Shown piece by piece: positions 24,426 through 37,400 of a stretch of DNA of 64,000 nucleotides. The notes beneath the pieces were generated by a model. That model saw nothing but the letters and a program-made list of their open reading frames with translations, had not been told where the DNA came from and ran no database searches. The translations under genes were made by a program, and so were the position numbers. Each line of letters opens with the position of its first letter. The stretch's first letter is position 1. The stretch covers positions 496,001-560,000 of the forward strand of contig JAMSLZ010000012.1 of the NCBI GenBank assembly GCA_026027325.1, given 5' to 3'. The stretch comes from Actinomucor elegans (taxonomy: Eukaryota > Mucoromycota > Mucoromycetes > Mucorales > Mucoraceae).

Positions 24426-25571
24426 TCAATAAACAAACCACACGTTCAGCGTGATCGAACTGTTATAGTCTCTTTTTGTAGTAGAAATCATTTTATATTC
24501 CATGTAACTCTCAATCTCTCTACTAAAATTCTTATATAACTAAAATGTTATGATTATAGCATATTTTAATGAATAACAGCGTAAAATTCGTGCATTTCAT
24601 GTAGTTTAGAGTTAATGATCAATTGATCTCTCAACTGGTCTCTGTTTAATTATGTTGCATCTCATAATTAATGTATGTTCAACATGTATTACTGGATTTA
24701 TTGCAACTACTATTTACTTGTAATACAATTAATGCATTATACTTGTCAATAATTAACTATGAATGATATAGAGCCAGTGATCTATAGATCTTTTGACTAA
24801 TTTCGGTTTAAAGTCATACTTAATAGGCGATTCCTCACTCAGAATAAACTGCTAGATTAGGAGGGGTTATTCTTAGACTGCATTACGACTGATATGCCTT
24901 ATTCGTCAAATAAATAACAGGAGAATATATGGATTGTCTCGTATTAAAGTATTTTTTCTGATCTAGATCTTTCGGCTGTTATCGGTCAACTGTCGTGCCT
25001 TAATAGTAATTTTTAATCAGAATGAGCTACTACATCTACTAACACGTCAGGATTACTGATAAAATATATGACAAAAAGAACTGAGCATATGATCCACACA
25101 TATCAATAGCCTTAGTTAGGAATCTTTTATCAGTACTAAATATAGCTGACGCTCAAGTAAAAGTGCATTTCCTTATGTTTATGTTGCTCACAGTTAGGTG
25201 CTTACTGTTATCAGCACTCGTTTAAATTAAATTACGTCTTAAGCGCTCACTTATGTCATTAAACGATCGTTTGTCGTAATTTACAAGTGTTCTGTTAATT
25301 CACATAATTTTTTCATAGTATTATTAGTTAAGTGTCCCCTTTACAGTTATTGTGCTGTATATTTTATTGCGCAAATTTTGACTGGCCAAGAGGTCCTATG
25401 TGTGAACTGCCTCATTGTTGTGAAATTCAGATAAAGCTTTTTGATATCCTTTAATTGAGCACTTGAATAATACAAATGTTTGGGTACACATACGATCTAT
25501 TAACAGGATTTATATAGAGGTATAATTCATATCGAGCTGAATAAAGAGCTTAATATATTTCTTTTAATTCA

Positions 25572-26158
25572 TCAAACTTTCCATTGATGAAAAGCCCATC
25601 TTTCCAACGTTTTTAAATGTCCATAGCTTGTATGTTTCCTACCTAAAAATACAAAGCAAATACAATTTCTTATCCTCCTATATACTGAATCTTTGCTAAT
25701 AGAATTTATGTCTTGATCAAACTGTATCCGCTCTTTATAAAAACGAAAATTCAAATATTTCGGCTTAAGAACCTATTCTTGGGATTTGATTGAAATCGAT
25801 CCATTTTTAATAACCCTACATGATTCCTCGATTGATTATAGCTGAATATCACATCTGAAAAATACTATTTGGTTGACTACTAAAAAAATTTGGTTAAGCT
25901 GCGTTTTTTTTTGTGCCTGTATTAGCATGAAACAGTCAGAGATAGCCGTAATTAGTTGAAAATAATTGAAAATTACCCAAAACTCATTAAATTGTACATT
26001 ATACCATGACAATATAAGCTTACTCTATCCCAAATTACCTTCCATCCTGTGCAATATTCAAGCATAGTTCCTGCAATTTGATTTATTGACCATACCAGCT
26101 TCAGATTTCGCTATCTATTATTCAATAAGCTTATTGCAATTATCATTAGGTAAGAGAC
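25572..26158 (-). pseudogene. Possible decayed coding sequence, about 190 codons
   Basis: Reading the minus strand from 26158 gives a protein-like frame with six stops and one shift at an A9 run. Blocks include PNDNCNKLIE, KSEAGMVNKSNCRNYA, ILHRMEGNLG, LSWYNVQFNEFWVIFNYFQ, ISDCFMLIQAQK, LVVNQIVFFRCDIQL, SIEESCRVIKNGSISIKSQE, SVYRRIRNCICFVFLGRKHT and YGHLKTLERWAFHQWKV, with a final stop at 25572. By base composition about 14 stops would be expected in this length, so six is low but not decisive, given the choice of frames. The family is not recognised; a transposon ORF is my guess only. Confidence 0.3.
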
Positions 26159-26879
26159 ATGTCAGAAAGCTAGTATAGTATGTACAGCCGACGCGTATAT
26201 CATAAGATTGGTTTTAGCCGAGCTTTATTTATCAGCTGTCATCAATTACCCGGCAATAACGTTAATGGCCGTCCTTATACAATTGTTTTTAATTCAAAGT
26301 TGTATTAACAGAAAGATGGGCTACCATGATGACAATGACTTAGCTGCATGACTGCTTAACACATGAATTTATTGTATTTTATGTATTTTATGTATAAACA
26401 TTTTTATTTGTTTATTGAACTGAATTTACTGCTCTAGGCATGTAATAGTTGCAGGAAGTCTGAACAAGATAAGGGTCCATTCATGCACTTAAAGCTTCAG
26501 TCAATAAACGGAAAAAATCACGGTTAGATGATATAAATACCTGCATATGTTATGCAACGATATACTTTAATGTAGCGTTAATTATTACAACATATATAAC
26601 TTAAGATGACATACCCAAATACCGGAAGAGAGCATATCTCTTGTTAGGCGTTTCCCAAGTAATTGATATAGATAAGCGTTTACGATAGGATAATAAATTT
26701 CACTTTATTTCAATGATTTCGATACTATTAATATTATCCATGGCAATTCATTCCCTTTATCCTTTAAGCTCTATTTAACGTGCATTTTTTTTTTCTTTAC
26801 AAATGTCTGATTCTTTTTTCCTTTTCCTTTCTAATCATATAGTGTACTTTGTATAATAACTTCAAAGTAAATCAATTGC

Positions 26880-29192
26880 ATGTCTCAGTCCAATCGTACA
26901 TCTTTCATGACAGCGGAGCAAGATTCTCCAAGGAATTCACATCAATTACCATCAAGATTCCAAACCAACTGCAGCCACAAAAATACATTTAAAGGGACAG
27001 TTGGCACTGATCAATCTGACATAACTGTATTGTCTTCCAAAAGCCCTTTTGTTTTGGAAGAAGGTCAAAGATATTCATTAGCCAGTTTACAGCAAATAGC
27101 GCCAGTGTCCTCAGATTCCTCCATCTCAACAGGTATCGAATCTAGCCATACGATTACCAACGATCTCTCTCATACCATCTTCAGTATTGACAAATCAAAC
27201 GACCTGAAAGGGGCTAGAAGAACTCAAGATACAATCATGACAAAGGCCGAGCCTATACCGAACCTTATTACACAGTCAATGAGTCCCGAGCTAAAAACAT
27301 ACCCAATTGCATGGCTGTTACTATTTTTCATTGTTGCTATCCGCGCTGCTGTAGCTATTTTTGCAAACACATTTAGCCCAATTCCTTCTGTTACAGCAGA
27401 TTTTATGGGAATATCACTATCAAGCATTAACTGGTTATACAATACAATGGCAATATGTTACATTGTAGCTAGTTTCTTTACTAGCTATCTTTATCAGAAA
27501 ATCGGTGTAAAATGGTCGGTAAGTTTTTATGTCAATTCAGTAGTTCAGAGAACCTTACTGATAAGTTCTCGATAATTCACTGCAGCTGTTCGTTTCCGGG
27601 TTTATTCTTTCTGCAGGCTGTTGGATCAGATGGATCGCGGTAAAGATAAACCCGCCTTCTTTTCCTATTCTGATGCTTGGTCAAACCATTGCGTCCTTTA
27701 GCTCTCCAATTAGTCTCAATATAACGACAATGGTACGTATAATTAGGATGAGAGAATTGCTTTGCTTCAAGTACTGCATTATTAGCATTTTGAATATTGA
27801 TACTGTTTCGATCATAGTTTGCGGTTTTATGGTTCACTGAAGATCGAAGAGCTACAGCTGGCATGTTTATTGGTATGATTACGAATATATATTCATTTGA
27901 CATGTGTGCCCTTGTGATTAACCGATCGACTTTGCAGCCTCTAATTATGGCGCAATCATTGCTATGTTTCTTATGCCAGCAATTGCTACAGGCAAAGATA
28001 AAATCGAACTAACGGTAATATAGTCATTACACTTACTTCTTCATTACTCTACATAGCGCTATCTATCTCCAACAGCAACAGTTTTTTTTTTTACTAATAT
28101 ATATATTCTAGGTGATTGTAGTTGCTAGTATTGCCACGATTGCGAGCATTCCATTTCTATTCTTTCCTGTCAAGCCACCTACACCTGCTTCACATCCAGT
28201 TAACGATGCATCAAAACCCCAATTAACATTATCTCAAGGAACAATGATTCTATTAAAGAATCCTCAGTTCATCATTCTATGTATTGTCCATTCATTGAAT
28301 ATTGGTTTATCCATTGCTTGGAACGGCCTAATGAACCAAGCAATCGCTCCTTACGGTTATACCGATAATCAGATTGGTAATATCGCTGCAATTGGCGTAG
28401 TAGGCGGCACTTTAGGATGTCGTAAGTTTTAAATATGTTGTCGTTAATGAATAACGCTTAATGTTCTCTCATTAGTCATGTCTGGTCCAGTTATAGATAG
28501 AACAAAGCAACACAAAGTTCTGTTAAAGATCATGACACCACTGATGTTCAGCACATATGTTGCATTCATATTTGTTGGTATGTTTTTATTATACAATAAC
28601 ACAATATCGGCCAATAACGCATCTAAATAATTGTAATTATCCAGTCAAGAAGGATTCTTTTGCAGCTATTCTATATACAAATATGCTCAGTCAGTTCTTT
28701 TTAAGTTTTTTGGTTCCTGTATGCGTGGAATTAGGCGTGGAAAGTATGGTTATAACTACATGTCAGTTATCTCGTTAAGCTAACTTAGTTATTGCTTCTC
28801 CTTTCTCTCTCTTTGTAGTTTCATATCCTGTAACGGAGTCACTATCTACTTCTATCTTATGGCAACTCTCACAGGTGGTTGGCTTTGTTATGGTTCTAAT
28901 AATGGATGTGTTTCGTGATGAGCAAGGATTTCCCAAGAATAACCTTTACAAGGGCTTGATATTTCAAGCCATAGTTGCTGGTGTATGTTTATTCTTTTCA
29001 GTCATTTTTGATGGACGCATGGTAAGGACAGAAGCTCTGAAGATGCATGACAAAACAGTCCATCAAATGGATCCATTGGTCATTAATGAGAGCAACCCAC
29101 TTGGTCTGCATCATTATGATTCTGAGAATACATTGCAAACATTAAAAGATGAAGAGAAATACCATCATAAAAACAACGAAATGATAGTATGA
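26880..29192 (+). CDS. MFS transporter of the SLC49 / FLVCR-like family
   Basis: Twelve-helix major facilitator. Eight exons, 26880..27518, 27586..27732, 27818..27872, 27938..28014, 28112..28421, 28476..28577, 28645..28743 and 28819..29192, give 600 aa. About 140 hydrophilic Ser/Thr-rich residues precede TM1. Hallmarks shared with animal FLVCR and DIRC2 proteins are INWLYNTMAICYIVASFF, the loop YQKIGVKWS, ILMLGQTIASFSSPISLN, WFTEDRRATAG, GTLGCLMSGPVIDRTKQHK and VELGVEISYPVTESLSTSIL. Known SLC49 substrates (haem, choline, pyridoxine) differ between members, so the substrate is not assigned. The donor of intron 7 is ambiguous: GTATGG at 28744 gives VEISYP, the better family match, while a donor 18 nt later also keeps the frame. 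The ATG of the long exon was taken as start. Confidence 0.82.
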
Positions 29193-31259
29193 TTAAATAT
29201 TGCCGTTATATCTTGATCTTCGATTATATTTATAACAAAAAACTAGAATAAAAAGCTTTGTATGAAAGCAAGCTGTCGTTTAACTCAACATATTTGAGGG
29301 GGATTTTAATGCTTACCTATGTGAATATAATTAATGAGAGGTATTTTTAAAGAGTAGTTTGTATTTATTTATGTATACTCGGATAGATCGCAATAGTATT
29401 TTCGGTTTCAATGTGGAAATGACAAATGTGGTTTACCCGAAGTTTCAGCTGGGAAACAAAACCATTTCACATAGCCGAAATTCAAGTAAACACTTTGATG
29501 AAAGCAACAACTAATTTTAAGCATGAATTTCTTATCAGATGCGACATTTAACTGGGGTCATTTGATTTCGATGAATGTGTATTCTACAACATATACCTAA
29601 AATGTGATAAGCTTATCAAACTTCATCCATATAATAGTTTTAGTAAAGGTGGTGTTTTATCATGTACTTGAGCTAGCAGTTAAATACGATATTACTGGAA
29701 TTGATCGAGAAGAGTAGATGAGTTAAAAGGTCCAGAATTTTTTTAAAAAATTAATTTTTTTTGTACAATATGACAATACCGTCAAAAAACATAGTTTTTA
29801 ATGTGCTAAGTTAAATGTATTTTAGAGTATTCAAAAACATTTTATCTATATTTTGTTATATATAAAACAATTGAGTTATGAATGAATTGAGAAAATAATT
29901 CAAAACTGTATTTAAGCAACGGTAACTCAATGGATTAAGTAAATGTCAAATGGGCCTTACACCAATAAACTCTCTATCACATTCTGTACAAGGCTTCTTA
30001 ATTATTAGCACATCTATTGGCAAGCGGTTACTATGAAAGGGGAGCAAGGTTACATTTTTTTTATAGTTCACTCTGTAGGGAGCCTGTTCGGATCACTCTA
30101 ACAGTCAATAAAAAAAAAACTAAGCTCTATAGTATGATATATTGATATCAAATTTTGGCAATCTTAAAAGCATTTTAGAGACATAAATTTTGATGGAACC
30201 TTGTTGGATACATTCTAGACTGAATATCAGTAATTGTTTGCATTTTTGTTGTAATAATGGACCGAGTAACCAAACAGAAGCTGGGTATTGGAACCAGATC
30301 ATGCAGCAAATAACTACTCATTCAGCATCACTTTCCAATATGAGCATGTATTTTAAATATATAGTTTCTTGGCTGCAGCTGACAATATCTTCAATGATGA
30401 ATATCCAAACAATCACAATACTACGATAAGCGCAAAAGTATAAAAAAATAGTATCCAGTGTCCCACGAGACCCAAACAGATAAAAAAAACCCCAGCCAAA
30501 GGCAGAACATCATGATAATTGTATCAAACGCAGGACACGTTGTTGTACATTACTTGAAACATTACATTTGTATATGTATTCCAGAATATTCATCATATAA
30601 AAAGGTGTTAGTGTACATTATATTAAGTGTATCTTGAACCCAATTGCAATAATGTGGATTCTGTATCATATTATAAGTGGAGCCCAGAACTATTCAGCCT
30701 GGATATACATGTTACATGTGAAGCGCCTTGGTTTAGCGTCTTGGTTTAGATGTTACCCTGTTTTTAAATACAGAAATATAATAGGTGCTTCAACATCATT
30801 CGAGAATTTGAGCCAATTGGGTTACTAGACCTTCCACTGCTGATCTGCCTCTTTTTTTTCCTTTCTTCTTCTGAACTCTTTATCTCTACTCACCAAAACA
30901 AAGAAAAGGCCGAGGACTCATCATCATCTTTTTTTTTTAAAAAAAAAAAAAAAGATCATATTCTAGTATATCACAGGTACAGTACTTGGTCAATCGTGAT
31001 ACATGCACTTGAAAGTACTGATGTTTACACGTTTCAAAGCCTGTAACAGTTGGCTGTATCTGAGTAACTGTCAAAAAAGCAATATCTTACAAACGAAACT
31101 GTAGTTTCAAAGCAAGAGAGCTCTACATGGTAATTCCATTTGTTACACTACATATTTGTTATCCAACTTGTTGAACTACATAAGTCTATCTACTTGTAAT
31201 TTCGTTGATGTAATTAATACATTTCTTATGCAGTTGTAGGATTGCTCATGTATCAAAAT

Positions 31260-31292
<33 letters not shown>

Positions 31293-31481
31293 GTACATTG
31301 TCTATAGTTTATTTTATTGATAGCAGAAGTAACACAATTAGTAACGGATGGACATCCGAGACTAGTAGCGTATTTTATAACAAAGTTTAAAACTTTTTTC
31401 TTTGGAGCAAGTGTATATATAGAATTGGAATAATACAAAGGTAGAATTTATATATGTATGCATAGAGTATTACAAGAGAGA
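29193..31481 (+). other. Intergenic region without a supported gene
   Basis: About 2.3 kb between the convergent SLC49-like gene and the 327-aa gene. Several 60-80 codon open frames occur (for example 30190..30429 and 30634..30828) without motifs or splice-linked continuation. It also contains a TnAn palindrome with ATC/GAT arms near 30930..30958 and an A29 run at 31262..31290. Confidence 0.5.
31262..31290. repeat. A29 homopolymer
   Basis: An uninterrupted run of 29 A residues about 190 bp beyond the stop of the minus-strand 327-aa gene, outside any coding sequence. Confidence 0.85.
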
Positions 31482-32465
31482 TTAGGCATGGATATCCAAC
31501 ATTATGGTCGGTGGATCTGCATATTGCAAAGGCTTGAACGGAAATTGCTCTTCGCGATGGCGTAGCTGCTGTATAGATGATTTCTGTGATATTGAAGGTG
31601 TGTCTGGTAGCTTTAATGGCTGTACTGATGATAGTGATGATCGGCTATAGTTTGTCATGGCAAGTAAGACAGATGGAGCGTCCATCATTACAGCATTACA
31701 GCACAAATCTGAATCGACCCAACTGGGCAAGTGAGCTTTACCAATTTTGTATTCAGTATTCCACCATTGTGTGCGACGAATAGCGAAACTACTGGGCTGA
31801 TGGCATAGGATGGGCTCAGGTGGGCTGTCAGTTTGTTTTGTACATTTTTCATGATCAGTGTATAGCGATAACTCAAGTAGAACATCCATATCACTGGGGT
31901 TATTATACTTGATATGTTTTTTGAGGCTGGCATCTTTACGAATGAGGATCTTGGTGAAGCCACTACGTCTCAAGTGTTCTATTTCTTGGCTAGTGGATCT
32001 GTCTAATTGCAACCATTGGTTCTTTTGCCATTCTATTTCATATTTCGGCTCAAATGGACGAGCCAGTCTTCTGCGCTGGAACGTACGTCGATCAGAACGA
32101 TCCATGCTGTATCGCAAGAATTGGCGAAGTGGTACAATGTCTTTCTCATGAGTACGGCTGGTATTTCCACTACAGTTGCTTGTCACCTCGATCTGATCAT
32201 TAGTGGCTTCTTCTTGAGAAAAAGAACTTGGTGGCCGAGGAAATGCAGAAATGATAGATTCGTCAGCATCTTCCTTGATATCTTGTTGGCTTTTCCTTCT
32301 GAGCAATTCTTTGGATGATCCACACAGCTTTTTTAGTGACCATGATGATTTCTGTCTCTTTGTTTCAGCTTTCTCATTGTATTTCTTGATTTCAGATTTT
32401 CCACCGTGCTCGAAGAAGATCTTTAGACTTTCCAAAACTTTTTTTTTAGAAGAACAGGTGCTCAT
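31482..32465 (-). CDS. Unrecognised 327-aa basic hydrophilic protein
   Basis: A single open frame of 327 codons with an ATG start, no need for introns, and composition unlike the flanking AT-rich spacer, so I take it as a real gene. I do not recognise the family. The N-terminal 75 residues are Lys-rich (SSKKKVLESLKIFFEHGG, later LKKLCGSSKELLRRKSQQ). A conserved-looking central block runs from about 110 to 245 and includes PLRQFLRYSMDRSDRRTFQR, RRLARPFEPKYEIEWQKNQW, SGFTKILIRKDASLKKHIKY and RRTQWWNTEYKIGKAHLPSW. The C-terminus is Ser/Pro-rich (SVQPLKLPDTPSISQKSS). There is no signal peptide and no membrane segment. Serines near basic residues suggest a phosphorylated regulatory protein, which is conjecture. 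Confidence 0.65.
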   Translation of the reverse strand: MSTCSSKKKVLESLKIFFEHGGKSEIKKYNEKAETKRQKSSWSLKKLCGSSKELLRRKSQQDIKEDADESIISAFPRPPSSFSQEEATNDQIEVTSNCSGNTSRTHEKDIVPLRQFLRYSMDRSDRRTFQRRRLARPFEPKYEIEWQKNQWLQLDRSTSQEIEHLRRSGFTKILIRKDASLKKHIKYNNPSDMDVLLELSLYTDHEKCTKQTDSPPEPILCHQPSSFAIRRTQWWNTEYKIGKAHLPSWVDSDLCCNAVMMDAPSVLLAMTNYSRSSLSSVQPLKLPDTPSISQKSSIQQLRHREEQFPFKPLQYADPPTIMLDIHA

Positions 32466-33577
32466 GGGTAAATGTTGTAAAAAAAATATGTATAAAAAGA
32501 AGGAATAAAGAAAGACTGTGAATCATGCTTTATATATATATACAAAATATTCCTTGTGGTACAGAGATCGTTCTACTTTCAGATACTTTGTTTAGTAAAC
32601 ACGCAACTGAAGCCATAGTTTAATTACATGAAATAGTACGGAATCCGAGATTTGATTCTGATACAGGAGTATACAGCTAAAGCAGGAGCGTATGTAAGTC
32701 AGTTAAAAAGGATATACTAACAATAACAAAAAAAAAAGAAACGTTTCAAACTATTCATAATGATAGACAACGCTCCAAAGCATATGGATGAGAACAATAT
32801 GGGTAGCACAACCCATACGAAAAATAATGTCGACGCGTGTCTACTCTTATTCATCATATAACAAGGAGTATGTCAATGGCCCGAAGACGCATTCTCTTTT
32901 ATTTATTCCATGTGTACGATGTGCAGCGATCCCCGGAACGTACAATTGCGTGTTTCCCGCTTTTACTCATAATATAAACTATAACTCTATGATATATCTT
33001 TTTTTTATAAAAAAATTTATTGAGTATTCCTTTAGATTGATATCGAGTATTACGAGCCATACCAAGATGATATCATTTTTTTCTGGTATATATTGTCTCA
33101 CTAGGTAGTTAAGGTTTATGAGTAGTCTGTATTAGCAAATAACAATTCCAATTATAGTGCATTGTTTACTTGTAGTACTAGCTCATAGTTCATTGTATTG
33201 AATCTTTACCGACCCTTGCTTTTATGATAAATGTCAATGTCAAACTGGATAGAAAAAAAAATTCCTTCAATGAGGCTTTTTTTTTTTCAAAGTGTCACGT
33301 TTGTTAGAACTTGGCTTAAAAAAAGGGCATTATTCACCAAGGACCATGTAACTGTTAAAACTTTAAAGAGCATATACGAACCACAATATAACATCGATTA
33401 TCATCAGATACATAACGTACTTTTATTCATGAGTTTTGACACCCGTTTCTATGCAGAGTTTGTGAGTGGCACAGAAAACTTATGTAGACATAATAATAAC
33501 ATCATCTACTAAAAGCAGGAACATGGGAGTGTTACAAAAGTATAGCCATATTTGACTAGATAGATATTATCGATTTA

Positions 33578-33609
<32 letters not shown>

Positions 33610-34435
33610 CACTAAAGTACAAAAAAGTTGCAGATATGTATCAACAACACACATTTCTGTCAGATAATTCAATCAAGAAAACCCGAGATTAGAGAAACAG
33701 AAATAGGAGTTATTCTTCGTGGTTATTACAATTTACAGTAACATACTGCTAACTGATATGAAAGTCAAACCTTGGTTTCACTAGATGTATAGTGACTACT
33801 AATCGAATGTGGCGTTTGACTAAGCGTAACCGACATTATTGTTGCATGAAATACGTTATACTGCCTAATACTAATCTCGATCAAATGTCTCATCTGATCA
33901 ATAGTCCACATTCAAAATAAAATATCACTTAAAACTGCTATTTAACAAGGTTACTATACATATTTTTACCACTTTGTCAATGATCAGCATTTGTATAACC
34001 CTATTCCATGTGCTAGTAGTTATTGATTGATAAATCCTTCCTCTCTACCACATGTAACATCTAATTTATAGACTACACTCAATACAAGTAGCTGAGGCCA
34101 GTGAAGCCTCAGTTAGGCCATTTACTATAAATTATATAGAATTGTTAATTTAGAGCATTCAATTATTGAATGTTATTTTTTTTTTCCTTTTTATTATGAA
34201 AGCTTGGACGAAAAGACGATATCGCTAAATCAAAACCCAACTGTAGATAGCTGGTTCAGCCATAATTCTATTTGCTTACATACAATAATGAAAAATTATT
34301 AGGTTTATTGAATTGAGGTTTGTCTAGATGCTTTGTGTATATTAAATAAATGCTGTTTTAAATGGATATATGAGCTACAAATGGTACGGCTATGCCAACG
34401 ATTTAAATTAGGGTAAATATATATTGCAGCTTAGT
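32466..34435 (+). other. Intergenic region, no supported gene
   Basis: About 2 kb. It holds the promoter of the 327-aa gene, a T29 run at 33581..33609, and two plus-strand open frames of 106 and 93 codons (32788..33108, 33231..33512) whose sequences show no motif or domain. The last 400 bases are the 3' flank of the CH-GAS2 gene. Confidence 0.45.
33581..33609. repeat. T29 homopolymer
   Basis: An uninterrupted run of 29 T residues following an AT-rich stretch in the spacer. Confidence 0.85.
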
Positions 34436-37400
34436 CTATTGTAAGCCGTTTCTTTTCTTGTTAGAGGGAATCGGTTTAGGCGCATTAGATGCTTTCACCA
34501 TCTTTAAGGCGACTTGATTACCATCTTCGTCAGTTTGAATAAACTTATCACCATCAACAAAGCCTGTTGAAGAGTTAGACGATCTGTTTGTCAAACTACT
34601 ACTAACACCACTGCCTCTTCGGATAATAGGGGTTCCAACTACAGGGCCCATGGGTGAGCCACTACGGGTTGTAACAGAAAAGGAAGGCACTTCGTCTACT
34701 GGATCATTAAAGGTATTAACTGTCAAATATTGGGTTTCGCCTGTTTCAGATTTGGTGGCAAGTCCATCACTATGTCCATGATCTATATGGATACATTAGT
34801 ATTTACAAAGATTGGCATAGTCATCGTTCATGTCCTTTATACCTTTCATAAATCTAGTTAACAAAGAAAAAGTTCAAAAAGTTAGATACAAGTTGCAGGG
34901 ATAAATGAAAACGAGTAATTACCTAGATAATTCTTCCCAACCTCCGCCAACACGAACCATGACCATTTTGCTAGGCAAAATACGGCAATAAACCAATCTT
35001 GGGTGCTCGTCACCAAACCAATATTTTCCAACCTCGCCAGGTACCATCTTGACCTTCATTCGGAAAGGGCTTTCATTAAGAATCAACCCAAGTTGAACGT
35101 CCAGTTCGTTTTTGGGATCAGAAACATATTTGGAGTTGCGACCTGATGATGAACTTGTTGGCGTCTTTGACTTGCGTGCAGAGGTGTTACTAGGCGACGT
35201 TGCCTTCATTTCAGTTGAAAGTGTGGAAGATCGGAAACCACCCAATGGGCGTGGACCTGTAGGTGATTGAGATGCTTGGTTAGATTTGCTACCACGACGG
35301 GATCGACGCTCCCTAGGTGCAGACTTTGCCATAGCCAACTTGGTAAAAAATTCATGGTTAAGTTCCTTGATACATGTCTGCAGTTCTTTTTCTCTCAATG
35401 AAACTGATGTTTGAACATTAGACCAGTCTTTCAATGTCTTCTTCAATCTCTTTGCTACTCTTTCGTTATCATCTAAAAACTGTTTTTGGGATTCGGATTT
35501 GGCCTTCTCCAAAAGCTGTACAATGTTGGGTTCGCTACTTTTGTGAGCTGTAACCAATGTCTTGAGGAGATTCTGCAAGTCAGATTTATTGAACTTAGAT
35601 CCAACCACGCTGGCATGCTGAGTAGATGTTTCTTCAATTACTTTGGATAATCTCAAAATCTCTGCATCTACTTGATCAGTGATTCCAAAAAACTCTGTGA
35701 TGCTTCCTTCAGTACGAGCTTGTTTGCGGCGGTGCTTGACTAATTGGCGCAGTTCTTCGATTGACTTTAGTAGTTTGTCCCTTTGGTTCTTGAAGGATAC
35801 TTCGGAAGCAGATGCTGTGGGAGAGTTCATGCTGTTATGGTTCAGAGTCTTGAAGATAGCGTCAATATCAGCTGCGTTCTTTTTGAGTGTCACATCAATC
35901 TCTTCTTGGATTTCATCCAGTTCTTGCTCTTCTACAGATACACTTTTTCCAGATAACTGCAAAGCCTCAACACGCTCTTTAAGATCATTGACATATGATA
36001 ACGATTCATTCAATTTAGTGGATAAGATTTGGCGTTTATGTAAAGTATCCAGTCGTTCACGCGTGTCGTCTGCAGAAGATTTGATCTCGGCCCATCTTCT
36101 GGTCATATCTTCTTTACGTTTATCTACAGCCTTGTTAATAGCACTGATTCTAGCTGAGCTAATACGTTTGTTAATGTTCTTTTTGAGATCTGTGCATAAC
36201 TGGTAAAACTCTTGGACTGATATTTCGATAGAATTATAACGCTGCATAAAGTCCTTTAGTTCTGGCAAGTCTCGAGTTCGAGCAGCTCTTGATGTAGTTT
36301 TGCTGCCATTGTATGACCGAGATACATTGGATCTTATCTCTGAAATAGATCTACTGATTTCTTTATCGAACTTCATCAAGCGGCCCAGTAGTTTCAAAGA
36401 GGTGATGTAGTCGTTTTCTGTTTTGAGAACAGTCTTTAACTCATTCAAAAGTTTATCTAGGCCAGATCTGCATGCTTCAACTTCGAATGAAGGATGGTCG
36501 AATGTTTTGATAAGCTTGGTAGCTTGATCAGATATGATTCCATCATATTTGATCTTACTCTCGCTATAACTGTCCTGAATATGAGACAAAGCAGCACTAT
36601 AAGCATTGATGATGCTATTGATGGTATCTGATTTTTTAAGATGGAGCTCTGGGCTAACATGGGATTGCTGGCGAATATATAGTATTTGATCATCACAGAT
36701 TTTAGTCACTTTTGCAATCTCGGCCTTGTATACCTCAAACAGAGTAAATCGTTCCTTCTCCAACCTTAGTTGGTCCAAAATTTGCTGAATCGCGTTGCTC
36801 AAATCTCGGATTTCTTGACTGCGAGCTAAGAATCCAACCTTATTTGCTTGATCTTTCTCCATGTCTGCCGCGTTTTTAACTGTGTTTTCAAGCTCTTGTT
36901 GACTCATGGTGATCTTTAAAAGCTTCCTTTCATATTTTTGAATCTTATTACTGGATGTAGAAGAAGGATGTTGACTATTGAGGACTAGCTTATCGACATC
37001 AACCTTTAACGAACCAAGGGCGACTTCCAGCTTGTCTAGTTCGTCACAGCCTTCAATCCATTTAGCCGTTCTTGTAACAAAGGCAGACATATCAGAATTT
37101 TTAGTTTGAATAGTGTTCCATGCAACTTCTACGTTCTGTTGTACTTGTTCTGATTCAGCAGTGTTTACATCTTGGACTCTCATGGCTGAATAGTAGGAGC
37201 ATGAGTCATCGTAAAAGCCTTGACATTCCAAAAGAGCTTCTTTGATTTGTTTATGAGCGCTTGTAAGATCCTTGAAGTGTTGAGTGCGTTGTTCTGTAGT
37301 CTTCTTATCCGTGGTACGACTAAATTTGCCTTGTTGAACCTCATCGATCAAGATAACTAGTTTTACAGCGGAGCTATGGAATAGTTCTGAGTTCTCGGCA

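Larger units (their letters stand above)
22549..26879 (+). other. Gene-poor AT-rich region between TFC3 and the SLC49-like gene
   Basis: About 4.3 kb without an intact gene. It contains the TFC3 3' flank, a GC-rich structured island at 22735..22880, decayed minus-strand frames at 24120..24360 and 25572..26158, and a T28 run at 24395..24422. The last 150 bases before 26880 are pyrimidine-rich and are presumably the transporter promoter and leader. Confidence 0.5.

Noticed and set aside
33231..33512. 93-codon open frame in the 32.5-34.4 kb spacer
   Set aside because: Contains T-run-encoded Phe and no domain; chance length for this many frames.
35679..36206. 175-codon plus-strand frame inside the CH-GAS2 gene
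   Set aside because: Ser/Leu-rich antisense of a helical coding region.
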